Positions 1-11,502 of a DNA stretch of 64,000 nt are shown here, one piece after another (positions within the stretch are counted from its first letter, which is position 1; each line of letters opens with the position of its first letter). Source of the DNA: Durusdinium trenchii (Eukaryota > Sar > Dinophyceae > Suessiales > Symbiodiniaceae); assembly GCA_963970005.1 (NCBI GenBank), contig CAXAMN010018668.1, forward strand, positions 924,923-988,922, in the 5' to 3' direction. A program made the position numbers and the translations under genes. The notes beneath the pieces are model-generated. The model was not told the DNA's origin and made no database searches. It saw only the letters and a program-made list of their open reading frames with translations.

Positions 1-3000
1 CGGACACTGGTAGAATCGGTGGAATGACACATTGTTGCGGAAAAAAGTGTGTGTATATATATATATATCTTTCACGGCCTCATCGCGAAGCAAGGTCTTA
101 AACCAATGGGAAATTAACAATATGATTCAATATGATTGAAATTGAATATATTTAAACCAAGTAAACCCCAGGATTCAATGTTGTCACACCCGAGAGGTCA
201 TCAGGTCAGTTGGCACGTGGTTTTGAGCCTTCTTCGCCTCCCTAGTGCAGCACATGCAGGCTACGGTAGGGCCACATGGCCTATTCATGATCAACAGCGA
301 CCTCAAACACCAGCACGCAAGGTTCCCAATCAGTTCTAACTCAAGAAGTTCATGGTTTTGTGGCCAGTCTAGCCAACAGCCAGCCATGGGAAATGATGCT
401 CAAATCGCGACTAGCCTGCTGCAAGGTTGAAAAAACACTTCAATGAAGAGAAAGGGCTGGTGATGTGTCGCTGAACATGGTCAAAATGACCTGACCACAA
501 AAGAGAGCGTGGGCGGGCGTCGTAGTTGAGTGTGATCAAGCGTGGTTTACAAACGACCAAACATAAATAGACTTTAAGGAAGCGACCATCAAAAGCAATG
601 TCTTTTGACTCTCTGGGTATAAGCAAGTAAAGTATCTCTTGCAACATGACCTACACAGAAGGGTTGAGAGTTGCTAGAGCTACCCTAGGGTCGCTTGCAG
701 CATGTGTTCGACACACCTTGGGGAATATCCGGGAGGAGGCTTAGAATAGAGTGACGCACAACTGAATCCAACCCTCATGCTAGCTAACGATACAGGGTAA
801 TGCAGCCGGGGGTGGTGGAGGCTCAACTTTGGAAGTGGCTTAATGGCACACTCGCGAAACTTTCGTGGATCTTTCGCAAAAAATCACTCCTAGTTTCCCA
901 GAACATCAATATCATGTACAAACATGTGCGCAACCTGTCAGAGCTGCGGATCGCTGCCCTATTGTCAGGGCTGCGCCAAGGGTGATGTATTTGCAGTTTG
1001 TGGGTTCACTTGGGGAAGGACAACCCTGTATGCACAAGGACAGACTGAGTTCTTAGTTTGCTAGTCTGTGACAGTGGGGGCAGGAAGTGGAGAATCCTTT
1101 ACACACTGTGAGGGCTGCGCAAGGAAAAGTTGGGGCTTGCGTTCGTTAGCCTGTGCAGTGGAAACATGTGGGGAAGCTTCTGCACTCCGGCTCTGCCAGA
1201 GGATTGCATTGTATAGTATTTCTACCACTCTATGTATATTCCCGGGTATAGACAGGACGGACCGAACATGACTTAGACCTTCGAGCAAACAGATTGCAGG
1301 CGTGCATGACTCCACGACACTCACATTGTCTTAATGAAAGCAAGGTACAAAAAGTGTTCCATTGCCCTTCCTCAGCCGAATGGAACGCGGAGCCATGGAT
1401 GTCGTCTTTGTGGGGGAACACGCACGAAAGCAATTTGACCTTTGAAATATCGTAAGTGACGAGGTTGACCCAGCAACGCAGACTCTGAAACGCAAGGTCG
1501 TGTGACTCAAGTACAATTACTAGCCAATTCATTTGAGAAGCCACATACCGATTTTCAATCACTCAATTCGCATATTGCACAGTTGATTTTGAAGGCCTCA
1601 TTTGACATGGCCCTGGGAAACTGCGACCCAGGCGACAGTAATGTTACATTTGGCCATAGTGCTGCACACAGCAGCGAGCGTAAGAGCTGGAAACGCCGAC
1701 GGCCAAACTCCTGTTGGTATGTTGGCATCGGGATCGGATAAGGCTACCGATGTGTGTAGCTGATGGCAAGCCAAACCCACCCTTTAGATTCCTCCTTCGC
1801 ATGGATCAAGCTGGAAAGGCAGGCTGGCATCGTTGATAGCTTGGAACCAGGCCTCACAAAGCAAGAGATCTATGTAGTTTTATAAGTGGTAGATCTATAT
1901 AGTTTTTGTCTAAGAACCCTGCAGACTCTCTACACTGAATCTCAATCTCACAGATGTACTGGTCAACATCAACAACGGATATACAAGAGTCATGTCAGGT
2001 GGAGTGTTCTCTCACACCGGGCCTCTCTTCCTCGGTCTGCTCCTGCATGGCAAATCCTGCAAAAAGGAGTCAGGTCGGCTTCAAGTCTTTTGTGGACCGT
2101 GCTGGCATTCTGCCAGCTTTCACTTCAACTAGAACGTGACTAAGATTAATTATCTAGTATAATCCTTTGCGTTTGTGGCTGAATCACACTTCCGCTTTAA
2201 ATCTTGTCGGCCTCAGCAAAAGCCTAGCCTCACAACGAAGGTTCCCCCCTCGGTGGGCAAACCTTGTTCAACTAAAATTCCAAGGAGGTGACGGCGCATA
2301 TCAGACACCTGGGCCGCTCTGAAGACTGTCACTTGATATGAATGACTGGTATAACAGTGTTAGCCTTCTTTGGGGAGCCAGCTATCTTGTCCTGGCTGGA
2401 ACAATCTGGTGCAGCCGGCCCACAATGGCAACTTCAATTGCATGTTATTTGTTACGCAACCATGCTGGTTCCCTCCAAATCTGGCGCAGTGAATGGCTCA
2501 GAATATGGCAGCTATTGACAGCTCCTCCAGGACACCTGAATGTCAGTCTTGGGTGAAATTAGAGTAGCCTTTTGATCTGCTGTCTAGGCTGCATGACCCT
2601 GACCACCGCGGTCGCTGACTCGGCAGAACTTGACCAACGACTCCAGGCTAAGTCGCTTTCAAAGGGAGCATGTAGAGGCCAACTCATTTTAGTGTATCCT
2701 TTAAATCTATAAAGCAGCATATCGTTTTAAATACCATTGCCCAAAACATAAACACAGAATCACTTGAACCATAGTCACTGTTCATTCTGGCATGAAATCA
2801 CGTTTTCCGTTGCCATTCTGGCACAGCTGTGACATCTTCAGTTCTCCTCATGTTTGCCACCAGTGACCGTGTCGTTTCTCGCTGCCGGGAAGCACTTTCG
2901 AAAGCTTGAATGTCAAGGCCTTGGAGCTAGAATTAGCCATGTCTGTTCAATCAGTCCAATTCTGCCAAAACATTACCGCAATCAATGGAATGGTAAATAT

Positions 3001-3100
3001 GGGTTAAGTTATATTTAAAAAGTTATAAAGGGAAAATCTACAGGACAACTCAGGACAACCATGTTTTTCACCCCTAAAGCTATGGGCTTCCTGCAGAAAT
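1..3100. other. No gene recognised
   Basis: Only short open frames on both strands, none with a recognisable motif or biased composition. There is a short TA run near 53-68. I see nothing else that I can support. Confidence 0.5.
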
Positions 3101-3431
3101 TCCCTTAAATCAATGCTGGAACACAAACAAAGGCGAAGCTTTCGTTGGGGACCTCTGTCGGTTGCTCTGGTCTGCATGGTGCCTGCAACTCAGCTCCGAG
3201 CCAAGCAGCTGTCTTGACCTATCTATGTGTTCCATGGACCGGATTTCAGGTGCATCCGGGTTGACCACCTGCCCAGGCGTGGATGACCACATGACCGGGT
3301 GAGGCGCCAATACATCCAAAACATTGCACCAACACAACACAAGAAACCCTCCAAACCGGCCAAAGCAGCAGGCCCCCACTCCCCGGAAGCCGGTCTTCCA
3401 CATCAGCCTGTTCAAACGGCAGCTACAGCAG

Positions 3432-3712
3432 CTACAGTATATAAGCTTCAGGCTGTTCTCTCGGCACCACATCCGTGCTGATTGGGTGTGTCTTCCAAGT
3501 TCTTCCCAATGCTCGAAGAGCTTCCTGAACCGAGCGATGATTCATGTCTCTACCCGCATGGATCTTGGAGGAAAGAATTGTCACAACTGTCTTTGTTGGA
3601 TCCAAGACTTCATGGTTTCCCAAAGGGTGTTCAACTCGCAATCGATTGTTTCGACGGTTTATCTTCGGCGCCCTAAAACTAGGCTCTACAGCAAATGGAA
3701 TGAATGATGGAC
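3432..3712 (-). CDS. Terminal exon of an unrecognised gene
   Basis: A frame of about 93 codons stays open from just after an in-frame TGA near 3,715 to a TAG at 3434-3432. Its composition is protein-like: basic and hydrophilic, with the pieces VEHPLGNHEVLDPTKTVV and MNHRSVQEALRALGR, and it ends REQPEAYIL. No family is recognised. It is the next credible coding piece downstream of helicase-like exons at 5.07-4.46 kb on the same strand, so it could be the far C-terminus of that gene, but it does not show the usual OB-fold sequence of DEAH helicases. The 5' splice site is not fixed. Confidence 0.45.
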
Positions 3713-4454
3713 ACTTGCATCATATACTCCTGTTGGAAGGTATTGGGTTTGGAGTCAGTCTAGAGTCTAGATCAAAATTCACGCGTGCGCTCAGCTTGCC
3801 CTGGCAAAGGTCTTCAGCAAAGTGTCACAAGAAGTAGCTGATCACTTTCCAGGTCGCCCGCGAAATCCAACTGTCGGGCGGTCACTTTGGACAGCAACTG
3901 GTGTCATTTAAATGAACACATGCATGTATAGATCCGGAGTCCATTAAAGAACCCTCCTTGTTTGTCAGTCGTGTTCACTGACAAGCATGCCAGCAACAAC
4001 AAATATATGCATTCCAAAAGAACATTCTACTATATTCTACTCTGATATTTGCCTTCTAAATTTGGAATAATGAGGATCAAACCTTCTTTCGTGAAGGTGG
4101 TCCAAGCATAGAAGCCGCTTCTAGCTAAATCTTGAACACCGGATCGTAATCGGATGCAATCGGATCGATCGTTTTGAGACGAGCACATCGACCGTTTCCC
4201 GCCTTGCGCTGTTCACTGGCCCCCTTTCCACTACCTTTACCGTCGGCATTGACCTCAAATCAGTTTCGTTCTCAGGGACTGATCATGCTAGGCATGTATG
4301 GAGCACAACCCTTGCAAGTCCAATACTCATGGAACACAACAGCTTAAATTATTTGCTTCATGTGCTTCCCAGTTGACCAGCTTTGGCCCGCAAGTAGATT
4401 GCCACAGAACATGTGCATGCTGCACCGCACCGCGGTTCCTGAGATGTCGACTGC

Positions 4455-5074
4455 AAACGGGGACTTGACAGAAAGTGCAGCTGCGACCGTGCACACGTCT
4501 CTCGGGATGCCAAAGATACAGCCCAACACCTGAGCAATAGGAGCGATAGGACGCTACTAGGGGCTCCTGGCCTTACTACTACGAACAAGGACGCCTTTAG
4601 ACATCGGTTGAGAAAGAACAAACGGCACCAGGCTCTCAGCAATGAAAAAACTATCCGATCGGCGACTGGGCCATCTTACGTCCTAAAGGCTTACATCAAA
4701 AAACAGCCTAGGCCCACATCCAAGGCATGTGATTTGTCAGCCGGACTGAATGTAGTGAATGTGTACATCAATGAGCAGCAGGCTCACAACAATGCCCTTG
4801 ACTGCTGTCAGCTTTTGAGAATTCTCCAACTGCAGCTGCTGCTTCTACGAGTCTTACACTCAAGATCAAACAATGAGGGTGCTCAGTCTACACAAACACA
4901 TGGCTTCGTTGCCTATAGCCCCTTGAACCAAGGAGGTGTGGCAGGGTATAACTACGTGGAGATCACCATGGCCTTACTGCCATCCCCTGGAAGAAAGGCT
5001 CAGGCACCAGGAGCTTAGCACAGCCAGCGTCCACAGGGAGTTGCGCCAGGTGATTCCCAAGGGGAGTTAAGCGC
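4455..5074 (-). CDS. DEAH/RHA helicase, C-terminal HA2 exons (3' part)
   Basis: Two exons read from motifs. Exon 5074-5008 (acceptor CCAAG|G, donor GTGCCT) encodes RLTPLGNHLAQLPVDAG followed by CAKLL. This is the LTPLGRHLA-x-LPVD block in the helicase-associated (HA2) domain of DEAH/RHA helicases. Exon 4529-4455 (acceptor CTCAG|G, donor GC) encodes VLGCIFGIPRDVCTVAAALS then VKSPF, the following HA2 segment usually written GCLDPVLTIAAxLS. The phases join exactly. No helicase motifs I to VI were found between 5.1 and 13 kb, so the 5' part is not nearby. The frame and protein position continue precisely from the exon ending at 35,572. Alternatives are a separate truncated paralogue or an assembly error. 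The OB-fold exons expected downstream were not identified. Confidence 0.85.
4546..4600. repeat. ACTAGGGGCTCCTGG short dispersed repeat
   Basis: The stretch ACGCTACTAGGGGCTCCTGG followed by CCTTACTACTACGAACAAGG matches the repeats at 35,731-35,871 and 57,955-58,076. It lies in the intron just upstream of the helicase-like exon that starts at 4,529. Confidence 0.85.
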
Positions 5075-5329
5075 CTTGGAGTCCAAACAAGGCAGCAAAG
5101 AGCATCAAAGCGTCCATTTTCACTGTGATTCATCGGTCCTAGCCATAGCTTCTGAGCCGTGCCTACTGGTTGGGTCAGCCCCTTCTGTTGACAAGGTTTA
5201 AACAACTTTACAACTTTACAGACCAAACATGGTACTACGGCTGTTCTCTTGCAAGACTAGGACTAGGACCTCAGAGTCAAGCAGAATCGTGTTCCCAACC
5301 GCTGTCGATCCGCAAAGGACAACAAACAG

Positions 5330-5625
5330 CTGAATGCTCTGTCGAGATTGTAACTCTCGCACCTTTCGCCGGACAAAAGATACCTGCGACGATTTGTCAA
5401 TCTTCCACTTGAGCCCCTGAACCGAAACAGCGGAGGCTTTCTTGCTAGGGCGCAGCTTGGCTTTGAGGAGCCTCTGTTGATCTTCCTGCGCTGCAGGAAC
5501 GTTGGCGTCCCCTTGTTTGGTATATGTGATGTGTGCTCCTTTATTGGTGAAAAGGTTTTGGACCAACATGAAATTGAAGGGATGACTTTCACTGGGTGGA
5601 GAACCGCCCAAGCCATACCCAGATC
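5330..5625 (-). CDS. Internal exon of an unrecognised protein
   Basis: About 80-95 codons are open on the minus strand with strong protein-like character: FNFMLVQNLFTNKGAHITYT, then KQGDANVPAAQEDQQRLLKA, then a basic stretch ending near KSSQVSFVRRKVRELQ. A GTGCGA after CGAAAG near 5,364 could be the donor. It sits about 250 bp upstream of the helicase HA2 exon on the same strand but matches no helicase segment, so it belongs to another gene or to an unidentified insert. Function unknown. Confidence 0.45.
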
Positions 5626-5639
5626 AATTCGATAAACCA

Positions 5640-6700
5640 CGAGCGATTGTTTTTTCACTTGGGTGACTTGGGTGGGTCTACTATTGAGTGGTGTGCCTGT
5701 GCCGCAAAGCGAAGGAAAGGAACTGGCTCAAGGATGCCAAAGTTTCCGCCAAACTGTCAGACTCCTTAATGATCAGTCGCTATCAATCGGGACTGCGGAG
5801 CTTCAACACGCAATCACCGCCTTGTCCCAGCCCCGAGCGCCAATCTCATCATCATCTGTCACTTTCCTCAGCTTTGCAGTCAGGATCGGCCTCTGTCCCC
5901 TGCCACACCTTCTGTATCGATTTGCCCGTTCGTCCTTTCACTTCTGCTTGTCGAACGCAAATGACAGCATGTGGCAAGTTGCAAGCCGTTTTTTGCGGTT
6001 CAGAAATCAATGAATCAAGTCATGCATGTCACATGAATCCATCGGATCCGTGTCACTCTACCCATACCACATCGTCAATACCCACTGTGACCGGACTCCA
6101 AATCCCGCCACCTGGACAACGCACCCAAGTCAACACCGGGCAGCTCACGCAGCTCCACTGCGCTGAGTTCAACCTCTGGTGTTCGTGTGCAGACTACAGC
6201 ATCAGGTCAGGTAGTTCTCAACACCGAACATCCGACAGAAAGGGATATATATATATATGTATATATCAAAGTCACTTTTGACCCCATGACCTCTGTGCAA
6301 TCTGAGGTGTCCGCGAGCTGCTGCAACGAGGAAAGGACTGCAGCATCCTGGGTTCTTTTTGTTCAGCAAAGTGCCAATGCTAAAGCTTTGGCTGATCACT
6401 CTTGACATGTTCACACTCGTTCACTCCACATTGACACATGACATGATTTGTGAACATTCTCTGGGGCTGAGACGGTTGGTGGCGTGATGGCCTGACAGTC
6501 TCGTGCCTAAATTTAGCTTCGCATGTTGCCATGCGGAAGTAGGAACGAACGCCGTGAATTGGAGGCTCACAACGGATTTGCAACCCTCTGCTAGCAGGTC
6601 AAGCATGTACCTTCTGCTGAACTTCCGCCGTGCAAACTCTTTTCCTTGTCTATCCACATAGTCCAGAGATTATTTCAACTGGTGCAACCACCGTTTATAT
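5640..6700. other. Unassigned, one weak exon candidate
   Basis: A 197-codon frame is open on the plus strand (5,688-6,281) but has no recognisable motif and opposes the direction of every secure gene, so it is not called. On the minus strand 6,657-6,421 is open with a basic stretch (GKEFARRKFSRRYMLDLLAE) and could be an exon. A short TA run lies at 6,246-6,264. Confidence 0.3.
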
Positions 6701-6704
6701 CCTT

Positions 6705-7708
6705 TTATAACTTATACATCCCCGTTAAAATTAGGGGGAGGGGTCAGACCCCACTTTCTGTAGTATAAACCTGTGGGGTGCAGCAAGACTTCTTACAAAA
6801 GACAGAGGTGCATCCAACTGTCAGGCATACAAAATGAAAGGGCCAACAAGCATTATTTTTGGCCATTGCCCCCCATCAATCTATAGAAAATGTGGGGTCA
6901 AGCACTGAGATTGCTGCGCCCTTCATTTTGTAAGAGCTGAATGCTTTCTACTGTTGGTACATCAGACTCGAACCAGTTTGGGAGGCCCCCAAAAGCGACT
7001 CATTTTATAAGGAATCACAATTCATTTTGTAAGGAGACAGCTGCAGTCCTTTTTCCCTAGCAGCATAAGCCACGCCAATGGTTTTTGTAAGGATTAGCCT
7101 CCCAGTTTGCCAATTCAACCTACAAAATTACTGTCTTTTTCTATTCCATGTTGTCGAGCTGTCCTTGCACTCCAATCGCTGATAATGTTTTCCAGCAGTT
7201 TCCCCATCTAGAACTGTATTGGTCCTGATTTTTACAGGACATTGGGTAAATTGGGCAACTCATGGCTCACAGGATTGTTTTTGAACTCGGGTCACAGGAT
7301 TGCTTATTTCTTACAAAATGGTGGTTTCTTACAAAATGCAATGTTTCATCTGTGCTTGCTTTTCCTTATAGAATGCATTGGTGCATCCACCACATAGTTT
7401 ATGCATCCAACCATGAGGCAAAAGGACAGACATCATAGACGCTTACAAAATGAGTTTGCTCCTAAAACACATGTCTTATAAAATCACAGGATTTAATCTT
7501 ACAGCTACAGCCACCCCTCAAATACTTACAAAATGGATACTTATAAGTTCTTACAAAATGGGTACCCCTATTTCCCATTATTTTCTTACAAAATGATAGG
7601 GGTACGACCCCTTGATTTCTTACAAAATGACCCTCTATAAACGGTTTATATGGGGCTTGACCCCTCCCTTTTCATAGGGGAAATTTCAATGGGGATACTT
7701 ATACCATT
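6705..7708. repeat. ~1-kb element with inverted ends and CTTACAAAATG repeats
   Basis: The two ends are imperfect inverted copies. The left arm reads ATACATCCCCGTTAAAATT followed by GGGGGAGGGGTCAGACCCC. The reverse complement of the right arm reads AAGTATCCCCATTGAAATTT, then GGGAGGGGTCAAGCCCC. Both arms also adjoin ACCGTTTATA. The interior carries about 10 to 14 copies of CTTACAAAATG or close variants, in both orientations (examples near 6,925, 7,025, 7,310, 7,330, 7,445, 7,530, 7,555, 7,590 and 7,622). There is no open frame of note. It looks like a non-autonomous mobile or foldback element. No target-site duplication was identified. Confidence 0.6.
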
Positions 7709-8061
7709 TTGATGCTCACTTTGATACTCATCGCTTGTGTTGTTTTTCTGGAATAGGTTATTGCCAACAATATCTAAAGGTTTTCTTAACCCTGAAATCC
7801 ATGGACCCAAGACCTTGCGAATCCATCGAGGGCAGCACTCTGATCTTTTGTGCTGCTGCAGGGATGTGCTCTGTTGACCACGGCGTTGGGCAAAAACTGC
7901 AGGCTGTTCAGAACCTCCAATTTGATGCACGCGGTTGGCCCGTTTTGACCTGGGGAATCTCAAATGGGTTGTGCCCAAGCTTCATCTGAATCAATACGCA
8001 AACTCTGACACTTTCCCATCGGGTGTTGCACATCATCTCCATGTATCGGACATAGACCATC
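7709..8061. other. No supported gene
   Basis: Short frames are open on both strands. The minus frame 7,978-7,646 runs into the right arm of the repeat element and is not supported. Confidence 0.4.
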
Positions 8062-8343
8062 TCAGGCCAGTGGCTTCCCGTAGAATCGTGGGGAGGTGGG
8101 CGAGGCTGGCGAGGAAGTCGGTAGCCTGCGCCCATCAGGGCTTCTGGCCAAAGCACGCTTAGAGGTGGCCAAGTTTGGATATGCGCCGGCGGGGCGCACC
8201 TTTTGCGCTCTTTTGTGTAGTGCTTTGTATGAAGTACCTGGACAGATTGTTGGTGGACCAAGTTGACTACCCATTGAACCCTGGTGGCCGATTTCTTCCT
8301 CGTCCTCCTTCTTGCTCCCGGTGGCAAAATTTTGGCATCTCAA
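8062..8343 (-). CDS. C-terminal exon, low-complexity basic protein
   Basis: The minus-strand frame runs from about LRCQNFATGSKKEDEEEIGH through KALHKRAQKVRPAGAYP to SPASPTSPRFYGKPLA and a TGA at 8,062. An acidic patch is followed by a basic, Ser/Pro-rich tail, as in disordered C-termini. No domain is recognised and the upstream exon is not found. Confidence 0.4.
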   Translation of the reverse strand: MRCQNFATGSKKEDEEEIGHQGSMGSQLGPPTICPGTSYKALHKRAQKVRPAGAYPNLATSKRALARSPDGRRLPTSSPASPTSPRFYGKPLA

Positions 8344-9452
8344 AAGAGTCACTAAGTCTATCTAACACAAAACAAAGCTCCCAAGCTCCCAAGGCTTTAT
8401 AAATCGAGGACAAAGTGAACACATGGGACAACTGGTTCAAATGATTGAATCATATTGAATCATATTGAATCAGTAAAGAATGTTCATCATGCATGTTCGC
8501 CCCCAAAAACATGCTGCTTGGCAAGACCCCAATGGCCAATGAACGTCAACATTTCAGAGTCAGTGTTGCTGAAGAGCCATGCCGTGGAGTACATGACATG
8601 CAGGGAACACATGTTCGCCTTATGCACGATGGATCAAAATGAAGAGATGAATTTACCAAGACGATCAGTGGAAATGAATGATGGCCCCATGCCTGCCAAC
8701 ACCAAATCGTGTCTGTATTCCGGTGAAGTGGAACTCCCAAGACCCAATGAAGCAACATGGTGAAGAAAGTCTTGCTGGTGCGGCCAAAGGGCATTTCCTC
8801 TCCTGCGACGCTCTCATAGTTAAGACTGGGAAGGTCCAATATTCTTCGTTATACGGTATACAGTATACATGTCTTTTTTGTTTTAGACCTAGACCTTTCC
8901 TGTTTTTTTCCTTCCTTCCTTTCTTACTTCCCTTAATTCCTTTTACTATGTTGTCTGTTGTCTTATAGAAAAAACTCATGCTACGGCCAAGTTCAGCATT
9001 TTTCTAGGGGTGTATTTGTGCCTACAGTAATGTCAAGTCAGGATTAATAATCCCCTCCAGTTACTCCGAGCCCACAAAGCACCGAAAAATTGCCCAAATT
9101 AAAAGTAGTATTGGTGGTTGATTTCCCCCCAATGGTCTAGTTGGGCACCAGAAATCCCCCCCAGTTAACCCGAGCCCACAACCAGGTCAATTTTTCGTAT
9201 TGTTCAACAACTACTACTACTACTACTACGACTACGACTACGATTGCTCCCGGAGGTGGACCTCATGAATGGTACCTGAGACCATCTAGACCTTCTAGAC
9301 CTTCCACGTGGGGGGGTTTATTAATCCGGTCTTCGCATTAAGTAGTTCTGAGGGTTTGCATGTCTACTCATGTCAACAAGATCTTCCCAGACCTTTCCCA
9401 ACTATACTTTGTCAACTACAACATCCAGGATGATACCTATTTGACACCGAAA
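8344..9452. other. No gene seen; (CTA)n microsatellite
   Basis: There is no supported coding exon. A trinucleotide run of ACT/ACG units lies at about 9,210-9,242. Near 9,056-9,065 and 9,166-9,176 the local phrase CCCAGTTAACCCGAGCCCACA and a variant are repeated about 110 bp apart. Confidence 0.5.
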
Positions 9453-10420
9453 TCAAGAAATACCTAATGATCCTAAATGGCTGCCACATTTGGAAGTCCG
9501 CTTAAGCCCCTGAAGCCGTTCGTTCACAAAGCTCTCCTGCGCCCGGTGAGCTGCAAGCTTTGAGCGAAAGCGTCGCCGGCCTTTCCAACCGCGATAAAAG
9601 GCCTGAATTTTGACAGCCATCATCTGCTGCCGAGCGATCAAACTCCTCAAGCACACCTCAATCAGGGTTGTTCTGCTCTGCTTTCTAGACGTGTTGAAGC
9701 GTTGGTCGGCCCCTGTTCCAATTTCAGAACGCTTCTCAACGACCAGCGCCGGCCAGTTATCACTAAGAAGTCAATTTCCTTGCATTTAGGTATCATCATT
9801 TTAGATTCAGGTTGTACAGCCTTTGTTCCACTTCACCCTGCACTCTTTTTCTCAACGCGGAAAAGATCACAAAGTTTCAGTCAGCATAGCCGCCTGGCCG
9901 GTGCAGCAATCTCAAACTCAAGTTGAAAACATGAAAAGCCATCACGACTGAACGTTCCAAAGAAGACCTCAACGCCCTTTTCAACACACATCCCCCGGTT
10001 TCATGGCTTGCGTATGGACAGCAGCTTAAATGTGCGTAAGCTTGTTTCAAGCTCCCAAACACGATTTTCGGTCTTGGCTAAATCTCGTTTAGCGGCCCGA
10101 AGGTGGCGTTCAAGTTCCTCCACCTTCAATCGTAAACGTGCATTTTCATCTATCAGAGCTCTCTCACCATCATCAACAATCGAATCGCCAGACTTTGAAG
10201 ACTTTGAAGGCTTCTTCTTTTGGCGCCGCTTGTTCTTTCCTAACAAATGCAGCCAAGACTGAAGACAAAACGTGTGTGTGTGTGTTGTTAAGTTTTAAAA
10301 ACAGATACTCAATAGGCAACGAACGAGCTTCGGGTTTCCTCGTAGATCTTTTGCAATGCACGGCGTCTAGCCAGACCAGATTGAGGAAGATCGACATTCA
10401 ATTGTTTGGCCGCCATGGCA
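9453..10420 (-). CDS. Coiled-coil protein with a C-terminal IQ motif (three exons)
   Basis: Three minus-strand exons are inferred. At about 10,420-10,330: MAAKQLNVDLPQSGLARRRA followed by LQKIYEETRS. At 10,246-10,001: a lysine-rich head, then a clear heptad coiled coil with RALIDENARLRLKVEELERH and LRAAKRDLAKTENRVWELE. At 9,762-9,453 (acceptor CTTCTTAG): SRKQSRTTLIEVCLRSLIAR, then the IQ motif AVKIQAFYRGWKGRRRF, ending at a TAG. IQ motifs bind calmodulin or EF-hand light chains, so a Ca2+-linked scaffold or cytoskeletal role is likely by family. The protein itself is not identified. That the three exons form one gene is inferred from strand, spacing and compatible character. Another IQ gene lies at 34-35 kb. 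Confidence 0.6.
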
Positions 10421-10429
10421 TCAACATGG

Positions 10430-10725
10430 TTGGTCATCCGTTGGTTGAGTATGAATCTAGAAGTCACTATGATATTATGTCTTGAGCGTTGGTTGAGTAT
10501 GAATCTAGAAGTCACTATACTATGTCTTGAGCGTTGGTTGAGAATGAATCTAAAAGTCACTATGTTATGTATTGAGCGATGGTTGAGTATGAATGAATCT
10601 AGAAGTCACTGTACTATGTCTTGAGCGTTGGTTGGGTATGAATCTAGAAGTGACTAGGTTGTGTCTTGAGTGTTGGTTGAGTATGAATCTAGAAGTGACT
10701 AGGTTATGTCTTGAGTGTATGAACT
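10430..10725. repeat. ~47-bp tandem repeat, six copies
   Basis: Six copies of a unit close to GCGTTGGTTGAGTATGAATC followed by TAGAAGTCACTATGTTATGT and CTTGA. The last two copies share AGTGACTAGG in place of AGTCACTAT. The array lies directly upstream, in the minus direction, of the first exon of the coiled-coil/IQ gene. Confidence 0.9.
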
Positions 10726-10977
10726 GTTTTGCGATCCCTTTCGAAGACCAATCTCCCCTTGGTCTTCACCCCATCCCCCGCTGAAAAGATTACAGCAGCG
10801 GACACACCAAGTGACCGCACAACCGCCACCACCACAACCACCGCCACCACCGTCACTGCCCTTCCCCGCCAAAGTCGCCTCCAGGTGCAAGACAATCTCC
10901 GACTCTGTCAGGTAGATCTAGACCAATGGTCCTACCAGCGGCCGAGCTTACAAACGATGGCTTGCATTGAGGTCTTT

Positions 10978-11200
10978 GCGCCGGCATCCCGGCGCCGGCA
11001 TCCCGGCATCCCGGCATCCCGGCGCCGGTAGTACGGCACCCGCAGTATATACGACCGCCCGCAATATCTCACACCCGTAATATCCACCTGCGTATGATCA
11101 CCCGCAATATCTAGGACCACCCGCAACATATGAGCCCCGCAATAGGATCCAATTCTACCGCAATATCAATTCAACACTCTATCACCCCGCAATATCAAAT
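10978..11200. repeat. CCGGCATC tandem array and CCCGCAATATC motif series
   Basis: From 10,980 to 11,030, GGCATCCC and GGCGCCGGCATCCC alternate. From about 11,040 to 11,200 there are seven copies of CCCGCAATATC or one-base variants, spaced 17-27 bp apart (near 11,060, 11,078, 11,100, 11,118, 11,135, 11,157 and 11,184). The motif is a near reverse complement of GATATTTTGCGGGG in the 52-bp array at 21 kb. Confidence 0.75.
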
Positions 11201-11446
11201 ACCTGGACCGGAAACCAAGCACTGTTCCATACGCAAGCGCTCCTCTGTAAGGTGTCAGGTTGCCAGGTCCAACCTCAGCCAAAGAGCAATCATCATTGTG
11301 CGCAACAAGCGAATGAGTTCAGAAGGCACTTGCATGCAGCGGCATTCGCATTCACACAACGCTGTTTTTTCAACAAAACGCGATGACATTTCGGGAAGGC
11401 ATCTCATTCGAATGAATGGCCTCAGGCTCACATCGCATGACGACAG

Positions 11447-11502
11447 TAGGTAGGTACCAGGTAGGCTACTACAGTAGGTAGGTACCAGGTAGGCTACTAT
11501 AT
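11447..11502. repeat. Short duplication, AGTAGGTAGGTACCAGGTAG
   Basis: The unit AGTAGGTAGGTACCAGGTAG followed by GCTACTA occurs twice in direct tandem. Confidence 0.9.

Noticed and set aside
3110..3300. Minus frame with VVNPDAPEIRSMEHIDRSRQ
   Set aside because: Possibly coding, but no splice site or neighbour could be tied to it and the frame overlaps the tail of a better exon.
5688..6281. 197-codon plus-strand open frame
   Set aside because: Composition is not convincing, it ends in a TATA repeat, it has no motif, and it opposes all secure genes.
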